A DNA stretch of 64,000 bases from Nageia nagi (taxonomy: Eukaryota > Pinophyta), in the NCBI GenBank assembly GCA_050084985.1, contig JBITNC010000001.1:19282001-19346000 (forward strand). Direction: 5' to 3'. Positions within the stretch are counted from its first letter, which is position 1; the number at the start of each line of letters is the position of its first letter. Made by a program: the position numbers and the translations under genes. Below the pieces are notes generated by a model that ran no database searches, was not told the origin of the DNA, and worked only from the letters and a program-made list of their open reading frames with translations. Positions 45,271-58,551 of the stretch are shown piece after piece.

Positions 45271-46525
45271 TTCATCATGTTGAAATGTGTTCTATTGGTT
45301 TCATTTCAAGCATATAAATTTCTCAAGTGCTTGACATTGAAGGTTTTCTTTTCTTCATTTCCATATATTATTGATAAATTAAATGTACTTATTCTTGTTT
45401 TATTTATGGTAACATAAGACCCCAACCAATTGGGTTCAAAATTTCCTTTCACTTCATCATTTGTAATTATTTTATTGATATTTTCTTTGAGAACTAAGTC
45501 TCCAAATTGAAACGTATTTGGTTTGATATTATTTTCATAATATTTATTTATTCTTTCTTAATATGCCTTTTAATATTTAGTGGCATGTATTTTCTCCTCA
45601 TTTGATGATTGCAACTATTATAACCTTGCTTTCCGTATTGCTTCATATAGAATGATCCCTTGAAGAGAAATTCTCAATGATGGAATTTTTAATTCAAGGG
45701 AACTATTAACTCATCTCCATAAACTAAGGAGTAAGTATTTTTACTTATAGTTATTCTTACACATGTTTTATAATCCCATAATGCATATGGAAATTGCTAA
45801 TGCCAATATTTTCCATACCTATCCCATGTCTTTGAAAGAATATTTTTGATGGTATCATTATTGTTCAGCTTGTCCATTACCTTAAGGTTAGTAAATTGAT
45901 GATAAAAATTTCTTGATATGAAAATTTTTATGAAATGCCTTCATCTCTGTTCATGTAAAATTTGGTCCATCATCCATGATTAACTATTGTGGAACCTCAA
46001 ATCTTATGAGGATATTTTCAAAGAGGAACTTGATAATATTTTCTTGGGCTATATAATTTATTGTAATGGATTTTACCCACTTATTTTTGTATATTGTTAT
46101 TGTTATGATGAATTTATGGCCTTATTTAGAGTGTGTATTGATAACATTAATGAGATTTATGCCCCAGGTTGAAAAAATATATGGTGCCATCATTCCACGA
46201 AGTCCTTGAGATGGATTCCATTGTATATTGGATATATTTTAGCACTATAATAACCTATTCATGTGATCCTTTTAATCATATTCCATTATTTTCCAATAAT
46301 AACCAATTCTTAATAACTTGGCATAGAAATTACCTTCGTAAATGTGCCCATGTTTTTGTTCTAATGTTGATTCTACTTCATGATGTGTGATACATCTCGA
46401 GTGTGTTCCATAAAATGACTTTTTATATAACATATCACTAATGATAACATATTTGATGGATAATTTATACAACCTAATGTTTGCATTTATATGAAACTCT
46501 TGAGGGACTATTGTATTCATCAAAT
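45270..46525 (-). pseudogene. T1 integrase
   Basis: On the minus strand from the right: LYKKSFYGTHSRCITHHEVES and HGHIYEGNFYAKLLRIGYYW (zinc domain, frame 46272-46523). The core follows with PYIFSTWGI near 46150-46200 in broken frames. The tail ends with FEPNWLGSYV-like and YGNEEKK-like residues near 45290-45430. Heavily decayed, with a stop about every 15-25 codons. Confidence 0.7.
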
Positions 46526-46659
46526 AGCTATAGATGTATTTGTACCAAATTGGACTTATGCTTGCTTGAGTAATAGCACAAATTTAATAAAAAAGATCAA
46601 GTGGAATGGAATCTACATAATAATTCTTAACTATCTTTTTATTATCAAAATATTTTTCT

Positions 46660-47065
46660 CATCCTCTATTTCAATGGGTGCAAGTGAGGTTGCATTTGGC
46701 ATAGCATCAACATCTTTAATATTTCTCCTTGGTATATTTTCTATTGGCTACTTCTCAAAATGATTAAGAAGAATATTAACCAATCTCTTATATGGAATCA
46801 ACTTCTCATTTCTTGTATTGTAAACCTCATTAACTTGATTGATAACCAATTGTAAATCTCCATAAATTTTAATTTTCAATCAAATGATTGCCTTTAAACT
46901 AAGAATGAGAGCTTCATATTTTGCTATATTATTTATGCATTTAAAACCAAGCCTATATACCATTCGAATAACATCATTAGTATGAGAAATAATAATAATA
47001 TCTTCCTTACTCTATGAGTGCATTTATATTTATCAAAATAAATAATCCATTCTTCATATTTTTCC
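46660..47065 (-). pseudogene. T1 archaeal-type RNase H in the usual Tat position
   Basis: Reads WIIYFDKYKC, then YRLGFKCINNIAKYEALILS, KIKIYGDLQLVINQVNEVYN, NHFEK and IENIPRRNIKDVDAMPNATS. This is the second RNase H of Tat elements. The first Asp (YFDK) and the Asp in GDLQL are present. The Glu normally in AEYEAL is Lys. It follows the RT-linked RNase H and precedes integrase, the textbook order. Confidence 0.75.
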
Positions 47066-47139
47066 TCTATATGGTAAACATAATTACTTAGAAGTTCTTT
47101 ATACATTATTTTAGTATATTATTGAGGTAAATTAACCAA

Positions 47140-48420
47140 AAAATCTACTATTGCATGTCATTTAATAGCCTTTTTCTTTACAAATAAAAAGGTAAATTCC
47201 TGTAATAACATCAACCATTTTGTAACTCTTCTAGAAAAGTATTTTTTAGCCATCAAATATCTCAAAGGATCTACTATACAAATAACAAAAATAGTATTGT
47301 ATAACATGTAATGTATTAGAATTTTTAATGCAAATACTATTCCAAAGAAGAGCTTCTCTATGGGTGTATATTTTACTTTATATTCCAATAATATTTTTTT
47401 AATATAATATATTTCCCTTTCATTGTTTCCATTATATTTTTGGCATAACATTACCCCTAAGACATACAATTTAGTTGAGATATACAAATATAATGGGTCC
47501 CTACATATATGGGAACTAAAGTTGGTATATTTAGCAAATACTCTTTATTTTTATTATATTCTTCTATTATTCTTCATCCCACATAAACTTGACATCATTT
47601 TTCAATTAATGATAAAATGGATCACATCTATTAGCCAATTGAGAAATAAATATTCTAATATAGTTTATCTTACCTTGAATATTTGTTAATTGCTTAAGAT
47701 TTCCTTGTGGTCACATTTTTATAATTTCTTCTACCTTATTTTGACCTACCTCAATACCTTTTATTGATACTATATATCCCAATACATTTCCAAATATGAC
47801 TCCAAAAGTATATTTTTGTGGTTTCATTCTTAAATATACTCTTCTAGAATATCAAATATTTCCTCTAGATGTGACTAATAATATTCCTTATTTTTAGATT
47901 TTATAATTATGTAATTAATATAAAATTCTACATATTTATGCATCAAATCATAAAACATTGGTATCATTGCTTGTTGATATGTGGCTCTTGCATTTTTCAA
48001 CCTAAATGACATCACTTTCCAACAAAAAGCACCCTAAAAAGTAATGAAGGTTGTTTTATGTTGATCTCATGGATTGACTAAAATTTTATTATATCCTAAA
48101 ACCCCATCCATGAATGAGAGAATTCCATTCCTTATTGTATTTTACACAATCTTGTCTATGTTTGTCAATGGATAATTATCTTTGGAATAATCCTTATTGA
48201 TATCTCTAAAATATATACACACTCTAACTTCTCTAGTTGGTTTAGTAATGGGAATAATATTTGGAATCCAATTTGAATAATGTATTGGACTAATTAATCC
48301 TACCTTTAAGTATTTTTCCAATTCCTTTTTCACAAACAATGCCTTTGTTGGATGCATTTTTAATGAGTTTGCTTTACTGGTTTTGCATCCTTTTTGATAG
48401 GCAAACTATGTGATAAAAAT
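47140..48420 (-). pseudogene. T1 reverse transcriptase and RNase H
   Basis: Frame 48142-48357: KKELEKYLKVGLISPIHYSN, IIPITKPTREVRVCIYFRD and SKDNYPLTNIDKIV. Then FMDGVLGYNKI, RATYQQAM and FYINYIIIKSKNKEYY, in which the catalytic YVDD box has become YINY. RNase H frame 47158-47487: LGVMLCQKYNGNNEREIYYI, YTPIEKLFFGIVFALK, YMLYNTIFVICIVDPL, RRVTKWLMLLQEF. The lost aspartates mean the RT could not work even if the frame were intact. Confidence 0.8.
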
Positions 48421-50000
48421 AATTTAGATATAAACTAGGTATGTATTTATAGGACCAAAAAAATAACTTATTATTCCTTTAAAATTTATATTTGTAACTC
48501 TCCATTTCTACTTCAGTATACCATGCTCCAACTTTGATAATTATAGGTTGATCTTATATGCCAATGTTTATATTTATCAATTCTTTATTCAAATATGAAA
48601 ACTCATCATCCATTTTTGCTAGAAAAGTAAGAATGCCTAACCCTTATATGAACAAAAAAATTTAACTCAAAATATTATGAAATAATAGATTTAATGTTGT
48701 CAATATAGATTGCCTACTTCAGCAATGCCCTAAAATCTACAAAATTAAAATTAGTGAGTACCTTCCTCCAGTAAATTAGTTTTCAAGTACTTGTCCATCT
48801 ATATTAGCAAGCTATTTTTTATAGATAAATTTATTTTTGACAAGCATGTGGAGCTAGAAAAATGGTTTTCATCTCCATGCTTGTGCTTGTAGCACCTTTT
48901 ATAATTTCTACTATAAGATCTCTCTCTTGAAAAAAGGATTTCTAAACAATAATTTTTTTATCTTACCTAATCTTTTTTCTACATTTCTACTAGATTTGGG
49001 CTTTTCTAAATATGGAAGTGCCATAGAATCTTCTTTTGAATCATTTTCTCTATTATTTTCCCCAAGTTCACTCTATTGATAGTTTGACTATAAATTTGGA
49101 CTCCAATGATATTGTAAATACAAATTTAGACTTTGTTTATGTTGAGGTTTTTGTTAAAAATTTGGATGAATTAAATTTTTGATGGAAGATATTTGTTCCA
49201 AATCCTAAATATTATATGTACCACATCTAGTCTCAATAAATCTAACATTCTCTTTTTATTTTTTAAAAATGATTTTCTATCTTTAGCAGGTACTCCAAAT
49301 AAATTGATTTCCATGTAAGGTACTTCAGAAGCATCTTAATTTAGATGAACAAGATTGTAAAACTCATATGGTTTTTGATATAACTTAATTTTATGCAATT
49401 GTCCCTCATACTAAAATTCAAAGCACCTATGTAATGTTGAAGGTATATCCCTCATGGCATGAATCCAAGGCCTCACCAATAACAAATTGTATGTCAGTTT
49501 TCCCTTCATAATTTAAATTGGGTTGTTAAGAATATTAGGATCAACTCTTACAACTAATATACTTACTCCAAGAGAATGTTTAGATACATTATCAAAACCT
49601 CTTATTTGAATTATCAGTTCTTCTAGATGAGATATTTCTAATCCTTCCTCTTCTAATTTTTGTAAGAAAGAATAAGAAAAAATATTTACAATTGGTCTAA
49701 GATTAATAAAATATCTTTTTGATTCAATGTATGCTTTGATATAGAGAACCAAATGTTCATCAACATTTTCTTGGATTGGAAAATCACTTTCTTAAAATTT
49801 TAGTGCATTGCATTGGTTCCATGATTCAAATACCTCAAAAAATGTGTAAGCAACCAAATCTACAAAAAATTTCTCATTTTAGAATTCTTCATATAATATA
49901 TCTCTATGTGGCCTTAAATTTTTGAAAATATTATACAAACTAATATTTTCTTATGTATTCTTCAATTGTTCCAACATATTATAATCTCTTTGATCTAGTG
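48421..50000 (-). pseudogene. T1 protease region
   Basis: Frame 49513-49752: VLYIKAYIESKRYFINLRPI, VNIFSYSFLQKLEEEGL, QIRGFDNVSKHSLGV. Next, in other frames, RPWIHAMRDIPSTLHRCFEF (49424-49490), a conserved segment of Tat protease C-termini. The catalytic Asp-Ser/Thr-Gly is not recognisable (INLRPI occupies its place). The stretch down to 48420 is a poorly conserved linker. Confidence 0.65.
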
Positions 50001-51388
50001 GAATAGTTACTTGTACTTGTGTGACTGGATTTTTTACTACCTAAAGATGTCCTCTTATAATAATTGTACAAACTTCTCCAACAATGAAAATTGTATTAGA
50101 AGATTTTTGATCTATATATTCCTTTCTTTTACTTTCTAGTATCTCATAATTTCCTTCTAAAATCAATTTCAAAAATTGCATTCTCTAGTTTTTTACAATG
50201 ATTTGTAAAGTGCCCCATCCTTTGATGATATGCATAATAGTATTGTTGGTCCCCTATTCCAAATTATCATCTTGTGGTCTCTTTTATATGGTATTTAGGA
50301 AACCCTTTTTTATCAGATCTACAAAAATGAACATTGGTTGAATTGAGAAAGTTAATTATTCTTTGTTTGAGTGGTGGATCTAGTTAATGTTGGTTCTTCT
50401 TCTGTGTTGACTATTTTCCCTTCTTTTTTAATGTATGGCTTCTTTATTTCTTTTTTAGTTGTAATAGATCCATACTTCAATATTACTATTTCTATCAAAA
50501 CCTTTTTCTTTTTAAAAAAATTTATTTATCATTTTCTCAAATCCTTATTTTTTATAGTCTATAGTTTGTTGTTTCAAAACTAGAAAAATAGCATTTGCGA
50601 AAAATCTCATTTATTACATCTTCATCTAACTTCCATTTTGTATATTTTCATAACTTTTTGAAAAGTGGAATGAACTTCATTAATTATGTATTTGGTCCTT
50701 GATGATTTGTACATAGATCTACTACATTGATAGAGAGTTTAGTGTTGTGTTTCTATTGATCCATCAAGAGCTTGATAATTTTACCAAATGAATGAATATA
50801 TCTATAAGACTATTTGTAGATTAACCACTCACTTGCATCACCTTTTAGACTCCTTAGAAAGAATTTGAACATCAAATTATCTTCATTTACCAACTTCAAA
50901 ATTCAATCCTCTTGAAAATTGATGAGACGTTACTTGGGATCCCTTTCTCCATTGAACATTTTAAATTTAGGGGTCTTGAAATCAAGTGGAAGTGGAAATT
51001 CCAATATTTCATTAAATAGAGTAGTAACAAAGGAACCATCATAATATTATACCTTCTATTGTGAATTCAACTTATATCTAAGATCTAAAATTTCCTTATT
51101 AATCATTGCAATCTAATTTGATCCTTGAGTAAAATTATTGTCCATTCTTATTATTAATGTTCAAATGCCCTAAACTAGTTAGAAATTGATTAAGAATCTT
51201 AAGATTTTCCTTGAGTTACTAAATGAGAGTTATAATATTGATGTTTTGATCCATGTTCATAGTGTTGGTACCATTATCATAGACAAACAATGTAGATATT
51301 ATTGATTCCTTCTCAAGCATGCATAAAACTCTACCATAAACCCTACCATTTTAGGAAAAGCCATTGAAATGGTTAGGTTCACCAAAGA
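50001..51388 (-). pseudogene. T1 gag and leader
   Basis: On the minus strand near 50820-50980, KFKMFNGERDPK and MFKFFLRSLKGDASEWL form the gypsy gag core. Downstream (50590-50100) is a Lys-rich stretch. The PBS-like TTGGTGAACCTAACC (complement of 51371-51385) lies next to the LTR. Stops are frequent throughout. Confidence 0.6.
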
Positions 51389-51898
51389 TGTAGACTAATA
51401 AAAGGAATTAATGAATAATTTACTTTATGTATATGAACTTATAATTAATTACAATATATAAATAGCTTAATTAAAATTTTCTAATGATTTATGAATATGG
51501 TCATACCCCAATCAATCAATGAATCTCATATCTAATACCTTCGATATCATAATGAACTGTTATCTAAATTTGGAAACCTTAATGTATGGAAAGAATGGTA
51601 TCTAGGTCATATCTTTAAACAATAAGCTTTATCAACATCATGGATATTTAATAATATGACAATTGAATGAAAATCAATTCAATAGTGTGAAGAGTATTAA
51701 CATATATTCTCATATAAGCAATGTCAAGAGAAACTTATAAGAGTAGTAGTGAGGGATATTATTCTCACTTGATCTATCCAAATTAGGTGGGGATCTAATA
51801 GGAAATTTCATACCTTACTCATCATTTATACCTTACAAAATAATATAAAAGGCTTATAAATTGATATTCCATAAAAATAAGATAATAATGATAATCTT
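51389..51898 (-). repeat. T1 5' LTR, proximal part
   Basis: Matches 30700-31190 of the left LTR (TCATATCTAATACCTTC, GGAAACCTTAATGTATG, AGAGTATTAA). It stops at AATAATGATAAT, where X1 begins. Confidence 0.85.
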
Positions 51899-53234
51899 TG
51901 TTTGATTAGCTAGTTGAGGATCTTTGGGGCAAGTGGTTTTGCTAGACTCTTATGGGTTTAGGGAACTTAGCTAGTGGTTGATAAATATTTAACATCTTGC
52001 TAAAATATATCACTTCCTTTTTGAATTTACTTATAGTTTATATAAATCACATATCTCAAGGAAACCAAGACTTGTGGATCTTATGGAGCATCATTTTCTT
52101 ATGTGATTGGTCCAGTAGATAGTGGGGGGTGATCTCAATGTGTTGGCTCTACATAGATAGCTGATACGATGGTACAAGGAAGGATGAAGCATAATGGTGG
52201 CCTCCTTATCCAATATTTCATATTATCCTAACCAAGAATCATAATTTATTTTGCACATGCCTCATGGGTGGCAAATAACTAGGGGAATGATCGAGAGAGT
52301 TTTATATACTAACAAGTTGCTACTTTTTTATGGGTTTCTATTTGCATGTTTTTAGTTTTGAGAATGACTATGAAAAATTGTATAGAATCTCCAAAGGAAG
52401 GTCATATTGAGCCCTCAAATCTTGAGTGTAGTGAGGAGACATGGGTTATGTTAGAAAATGGAGGTTTCATCTAATTTTTCCTAAAATTGAATGGATTAAA
52501 TGAAGATGTAGCCAAGAAATTTGTATCAACATGAAAAGGGGAATAAATTGAGATATTTAAGGTGAAAATAGAGGTTAATAAATATTTATTGGTCAAATAT
52601 ACTAGATTTAAAGCCTTAGGGGAGATAATTTAGGGAGAAAATCATAGTTTGAAGTTGGAGTTTCCTAAATTTTGTAAAGGGGAACTAGAATTAACCAAAG
52701 AAAAATGGGATTTCTAAAGAGGCTCTATCATACCCATGGTAGAAGGTGAATCTTATCATCATGTTTTATTTCACTTTTTACTCTTTAGTTAGTTTGGGTG
52801 ACAAGTTTCAATTTTAGTTTCCTCAACCATCTTTGAGGAGCTAATATGAACATCCTAGCTTTCATGTATGGCAAAATCAATAAGGTGGCAGAGGATTTAT
52901 AGAAAAAGAGGTGTAAGGACCCATATCACTAGGGCTTTATGTTGATTCTTTTCAAACATATCACTTAGAAAAAATAAATCACAAAGGATTTTATGTGTTT
53001 TTCTCTTATTTTCCAAATCATGGAAGAGACTAAGCATATGGAACCTAAATTAGTTAATCAAAAGGTGAAGAAGAAAGATAAAGTCAAAGATAAGGAATGG
53101 ATGCCTAGGTAAATGGATTCTAAATGTTTTCATGCTATAAAGAGTCACAAGTGTATTTTTTATCTATAATTTCCATATTTTGAAGCATACAATAAAGAAA
53201 AACCTTATAAAGCTTCAAATTCCCAATATGAAGA
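51899..53234 (+). pseudogene. X1 left part: gypsy-type extra-ORF remnant inserted in T1 5' LTR
   Basis: A plus-strand frame from the ATG at 52364 reads EETWVMLENGGFI, FLKLNGLNEDVAKKFVST, IEIFKVKIEVNKYLLVKYT, LEFPKFCKGELELTKEK, RGSIIPMVEGESYHHVLFHF, with about five stops. The series L-x-G-x-x-x-x-V-x-x-x-F, V-x-I-x-V, RG-x-x-P and EG-x-x-x-x-x-x-H-F resembles the extra-ORF proteins of plant gypsy elements (and plant hypothetical proteins derived from them). It is interrupted by C2 at 53235 and resumes at 61271. I assign no function. Confidence 0.5.
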
Positions 53235-53704
53235 TGAAAAAATTAACCCTTTTTGAATTAACTTCTAATCTCCCAAACTCTCAAGAAGGAACTTTCAACA
53301 TAACACAATAGCACAATAACTAAAACCAATTACATAAATAACATAAAATATAAAGTGGTTCCTCCCTCCTTGGGAGTACATTCACTAACTAAGATCTTCT
53401 TATTCTTAAGGACCTCTCTTACAAAATCTCTTCTCTCTCACACACTCTAAACCTATAGCAAAGCTTGCATTACAATTGTGTAACTAGAGAAGGGGAGAGT
53501 TCTCTTTTTATAAGAAAAACCCACTCTATAATTAATCTTTTTTTAATTTTTAATCATTTACCTATTTTTAAACTCATACCTATTTTTAATTTTTCTCCTA
53601 TTTTTATTTCCTTAATACTTTAAGTTATCTAATGATACTTTAAGTATTAAACGAATTTACATTAAAGAGAAATATTACACAATATTACATTACAAATTCT
53701 AACA
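53235..53704 (-). repeat. C2 3' LTR
   Basis: Starts TGAAAAAATTAACCC (plus strand) and ends CTAACA. The PPT complement TTCCTCCTTAG follows at 53705-53715. It matches 60827-61265, with about 30 extra bases near 53550-53600. Confidence 0.9.
53506..53513 (-). promoter_or_regulatory. C2 LTR TATA box
   Basis: TATAAAAA on the minus strand, conserved at 61101-61108 in the 5' LTR. Confidence 0.6.
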
Positions 53705-56330
53705 TTCCTCCTTAGTATAATATTGGGATAGAGCATATAAAGAAGAAGAAAGACAGAGTAAGAGAGAGTTCTCCTCCAAAGAGATACAAGTAGAGATGAG
53801 AACTTTTACATCATTGAGAAATAAGCAAGATCTTAGTTTGAGACTCATTACAATACTATTTAACAAAATTATTTACAATACAATCATGAACCATAATTGG
53901 TTTCACTATAAGTGTAGTTGATCAACACTGAGTTGACATATGAGCCTTAATGAACCTACCCATATGAAGTAAGTAACCTGCACTTTCAAGACGAAACCTG
54001 CAAGCTATAATTAGCTCATAAACAAGATCATTTAGATGCATCATATAACATTCATATCAATAATAAGATAAATGAACTAAGTAATGCCATCCATAAACTA
54101 ATCAATGATGCACTATAAGTCATCACAAAGATGTCAAGCTAATCTTATAGTTGTCTGCTTTATATATAAATATTTGTTGATCAACAACAAAAAAGCATAT
54201 GCACATATATAAGTTACTCACATATGGATAACCAAATAGTGTTAACAAACACACATTGATTCCTCACATAGTGATAAAAAAAAATAAAATGTACCATGAT
54301 TTTCTCACACAAAGTGAACTAACTACAAAGGTGTACATTTAAATCAACATTATATAGCAAAAAATAGCCTCCTAGGGATGAATTTGTCATCATAAACATG
54401 AATTCAACCTTCACTCCCCCTTTAAAAAAACTTCACTACCATAAGAAACTTTCAAAGTGTGCGCAACAAAGATTCTATGGTAGCTAGTGAATAAATCAGG
54501 AGAGACAAAGTTAAATGAATAGAGCTATAGTTGTTGCATCAAGAACTTTCTCCCTAATATAATGTGCTTGGATTTGAGGTATAGTATAAGTCATCACTAA
54601 TATTCCATGACCATACTTATAGTTACCAAATAAAGGAATGTATAAATAAAGTATACAAACCAAATAAAAGTTCAACAATTTTATTAAGAAGGAAGAAATT
54701 ACAATGGATTCAATAAGAATTCAACATTTAATCCCTTTTATATCAACCCAATATACTTCCAAAGCTTATATAACTAAGATTTAGAAAGGGATTGGTGAAC
54801 AAATCAACAAATTTTAGGATTGATGGACAATACTATAAGTGTAGAAGACCATTCAGAATATTCTCTCTAATGAAGTGGGCTTGGATTTCTACATGCTTTA
54901 TTTTTTGATGAATAATAGGATTCTTTGCCAAAGCAATAGCTGACTAATCATCTAAAGATATTTGAGATGGATGAACTTATTCATATCATATTTCTTTCAT
55001 AAGATACCTCAACCAAATGGCTTCATGTGATGCAATTAATATTGCATGATATTCAACCTTAGTGGTGGAGAGAGTAGTAGTAGGCTGCTTCTTGGAAGCT
55101 CAAGAGATAGCACCTAAACCAATGCTAAACACATAATAAGAGGTTGATTTTCTATCATATTTATCTTCTCAATATTTAAATCATATAACTCTAAGATAAC
55201 AAATGAGGGTAGCTTGTCATACTTAAGAGGAAGATCCTTAGTGGTTGCAACATACCTCAAAATTTGCTTAACATCATTGAAGTGCTCGATATATGGTTTT
55301 TGCATAAAGTGGGCCATCAAATTTATGGTAAAGGTAATATCTAGCCTAGATATATCAAATAAAAAATACTACCAATTAGTTATCTATAAGCTATAGCATC
55401 TGCCAGTTGAGAGTTGCAACTAAGAGATAAAGTGATACTAGAAGAGATTGGGATTGTAGCATGCTTGCACTCTTCCATTCCAAACTTTTATAAGATATTC
55501 GAGATATAATTTGATTTATTTAAGTAAGTATAGTCTTTGTATTAGTACACTTGCAAACCAAGGTAGTAGTGCAATAGACCAAGATCATTCATTTCAAAAG
55601 TTGCCTTAAGTTTGGATATGCATTTTTGTATGAGGACCATATTATTCCATGTAATCAATAGATCATCCACATAGAGAAGAATCAAGATCAAGTATTTTCT
55701 TTGTTTGAGCACATAAAGATCTAAATCAAAGAAGCATTTATAAAATCTAATGTTTTCAAATTATCTTGAAATGTTTTTGTACCAAGCCCTTGGTTCTTAC
55801 TTAAGTCTATACATAGACTTCTTTAACTTGCATATAAAATATTATTTATCTTTAGCAATAAACCCTTCTAGTTGATTCATGTATATTTTCACATCTAAGC
55901 CACCATTGACAAAAGCACTCTTGACATCAAGTTGAAAAAATTTTCATCCTTGAGCTGTTGAAAGAGGAAGGATTACTTTGTTAGTAGGCATCTTTACCAC
56001 TGGAGCAAAGGTTTCCTCATAATCAACTCCATATTTTTGAGCAAAACTCTTAGCTAATAACCTTGATTTGAATTTTTTGATATTTTTAATTGAATTATAT
56101 TTTTATATTATAAATATATTTATTTTTAATCACATTGCATTCATTAGGATAAGGAACCAAATCCCAAGTTCGATTCTTCATCAGAGCTTCATACTCCACA
56201 TTTATTGCATTCATCCAACATTCATTCTTTGAAGCTTCTTTATAGGATGAGTGCTCATTCTTATAATAAATTTTGGTAAATAAAGATTTATTAATGATCA
56301 TACTCCTTATTATCCTTTATGTTGGAGAGT
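53705..56330 (-). pseudogene. C2 reverse transcriptase and RNase H
   Basis: Minus strand: frame 56095-56301 reads CWMNAINVEYEALMKNRTWD and LVPYPNECNVIKNKYIYNI, the start of copia RT. The middle RT is badly shifted. Frame 55114-55320 reads LMAHFMQKPYIEHFNDVKQ and ILRYVATTKDLPLKYDK, the RT-RNase H boundary. RNase H (55110-54780) continues in other frames (LSPPLRLNIMQY, LLLWQRILLFIKK). From 53716 to about 54780 no domain is clear. The YVDD region near 55660 is not intact. Confidence 0.75.
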
Positions 56331-57760
56331 TTAGTTCCTTAGATGATAAATCCACACTAACATCCAACTAGTTAGGAGCAATAGAAGGATCATCACCCTC
56401 ATCAATGTTCTTATAAGATGCAAACTCTTTAGGTAGTTCATTGAAATTTACATCCCTTAACACAAACACTGCATGGGAAGAAGGTTGTATAGCCTATAGC
56501 CTCTATTCTGATTATCATAGCGCATAAATATACACTTTTCAAATCTCTTATCAAGCTTCTTCCTTTTCTCAAGAACAACAAATGCATAAGCATCACAACC
56601 AAATACCCTAAAGTGAGATATGTTAGGTTTCTTTTATTTCCATGCCTCATATAGAGTTTAACCTTCAACTACTTTCATAGGATACCTATTCATGATGTAG
56701 ATTGTAGTATTTATACCTTCACCTCATAAAAAGCTAGGAAGATCTCCCAACATACATCTTGCTATTTCTTGAATGGCTCTATTCTTTCTTTTAGAAACAC
56801 CATTTTGTTGAGGAGTGTAAGGGATAGTAAACTATCTCTTGATTCCATACTTGATACAAAAATTTTTGAATTCATTGCTATTATACTCACCCTAATTATC
56901 AGATCTTAACATCTTGATTTTGAATCTAGACTGATTTTCTACCAAGGATTTGAAATCTTTGAACCTATCAAAGGTTTAATCCTTATGCTCTATAAGATAA
57001 CCGAATATCATCCTACTAAAGCCATCAATAAAAGTCAAGACATAAGATGCTCACCCAAGTGACTTAGTTGAAAATGGACCCATTAAATTTATATGCACAA
57101 GCTGAAGAGGCTAAGTTGCTCTAGTTGCCTTATCTTTTGAAAACTTTTACCAATTCATTTTACCTAGAATGCACTTCTCACAAAGACCAATTGTAGGTGA
57201 TATTGTAGGCAAACCTTCCATAAGTTCATGATCTTTTCAATTTGAATGTTCTTATGGTTTAGATGGTCTAATCGATGGTGCCAAATATTACCTCTAAAAT
57301 AAACATTAGTTGCAAGGCACATCTTTATTAGAGATTGATCCATAATGTAAAGGTCATCTTGCACCAAACCTTTCACCAAAGTGGCAAGGCCCTTTTTCAT
57401 GCACCAAGAGTGTGAGTTAAACTCAAAGGAGTAACCATTCCTTGAAACTTGAATTATGAAAAAGAGATTCATAGTGAGCTTAAGCACATAAAACACATTA
57501 TTAATAATCTTCCCTTCTATCAACACACTCTCAATACCTTGAATTTCAAGGACTGAACTATCACCTATCATAACTACATCTTTTCTATACTTATGAAAGT
57601 TTTTAAACTTATCCTTTTCAAAACACATGTGATTAGTGCATCCAAAATCAATAATCCAATCATTTTTCAAAGTGTGATACTTCTTATTATTATATTTATT
57701 TAGTTTTTTAGATCCTTTTTCACTTTGATCTTCTTTTTCTTGAAGCAATTAGCTTTCTTA
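56331..57760 (-). pseudogene. C2 protease, pre-integrase and integrase
   Basis: Frame 57164-57748: WIIDFGCTNHMCFEKDKF, where the protease Asp is kept but D-S-G is D-F-G. Next GDSSVLEIQGIESVLIEGK, the pre-integrase WHHRLDHLNHKN, and the zinc-domain Cys residues. The integrase core is in other frames: about 57040 and 56890 (NSKIFV, NEFKNFC), and 56820 (TPQQNGV-like residues changed to LTLLNKMVFL). Frame 56438-56668 then gives the YGTFFP-like tail. Inactive. Confidence 0.75.
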
Positions 57761-58551
57761 TGAACATAGCAGTTACAAAAATTACAATTTCTATCAAATT
57801 TGGCTTTGATTTCTTTAGAGTTACCATTATCAAAATTCTTCTTGTTCCCACCATTCTTAAAGTTCTTCTTAGAAGCATAAGAACCCTTCTTTTGGTTATG
57901 GTTCTTCTTTTTAAAATGAGGTTTCATTGGATCGAGTGCCACAGATGGCTCCTTAGAAGTCATGATCAACACTTTAGTGTTAAATGTTTTCTCATGCTTC
58001 AAGATAAGCTTTGATAGATTTTTTAAGAACACTTCTTTTTCATCATCAAGCCTAGTTTTAATAATAGTCATAAACTAACTAAACTTAGTAGAAAGGCTTT
58101 GAAGGATGATGAAAGTCATAAACTCATCATTGATCCAATTGCAACCACATCCCACAATCTGAGTCCTAAGATCAACAACCTTATTTAGATATATAGCCAC
58201 ACTTTTATTTTTCTCTTGACATGATTGAAGCGACTTTTTAAGAATGGTGAACCTCTTATAAAATTTAATACCAAGCTAGATACTCTTTAGTTTATTCGAA
58301 GATTTCTTTATTGTATTTGAAGAAGATATCATGAAGAGGATCTCATCTGAAACTGCATGAAAAATGATAGATGTTGACAAATCATTCTCAGTATTATAAG
58401 CTTCAAGTTCCTTTTCCCCAGATGGAGTAACTTGATTTTAATTAACAATCATCCAAAGTTTCTATGCTTGAAGTTCTGCCTTCATCCTCGATTCCCAAAT
58501 ACCATAGGTGGAACCATCCAAGATATGCTTGGGTGCAAAAGAGTCTCCCAT
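57700..58551 (-). pseudogene. C2 gag with intact CCHC zinc knuckle
   Basis: Starts ATG at 58551 with MGDSFAPKHILDGSTYGIWE, SRMKAELQA, the N-terminal signature of plant copia gag (DUF4219). It continues through EKNKSVAIYLNKVVDLRTQI, FMTFIILQSLSTKF, and frame 57700-58071. The knuckle CNFCNCYVHKKANC fits C-X2-C-X4-H-X4-C exactly. Two or three stops remain, fewer than in C1. The gag coats the RNA genome in particles. Confidence 0.85.

Noticed and set aside
50371-50583. Plus-strand 70-codon Phe-rich frame
   Set aside because: It is antisense to the Lys-rich part of T1 gag (AAA read as TTT).
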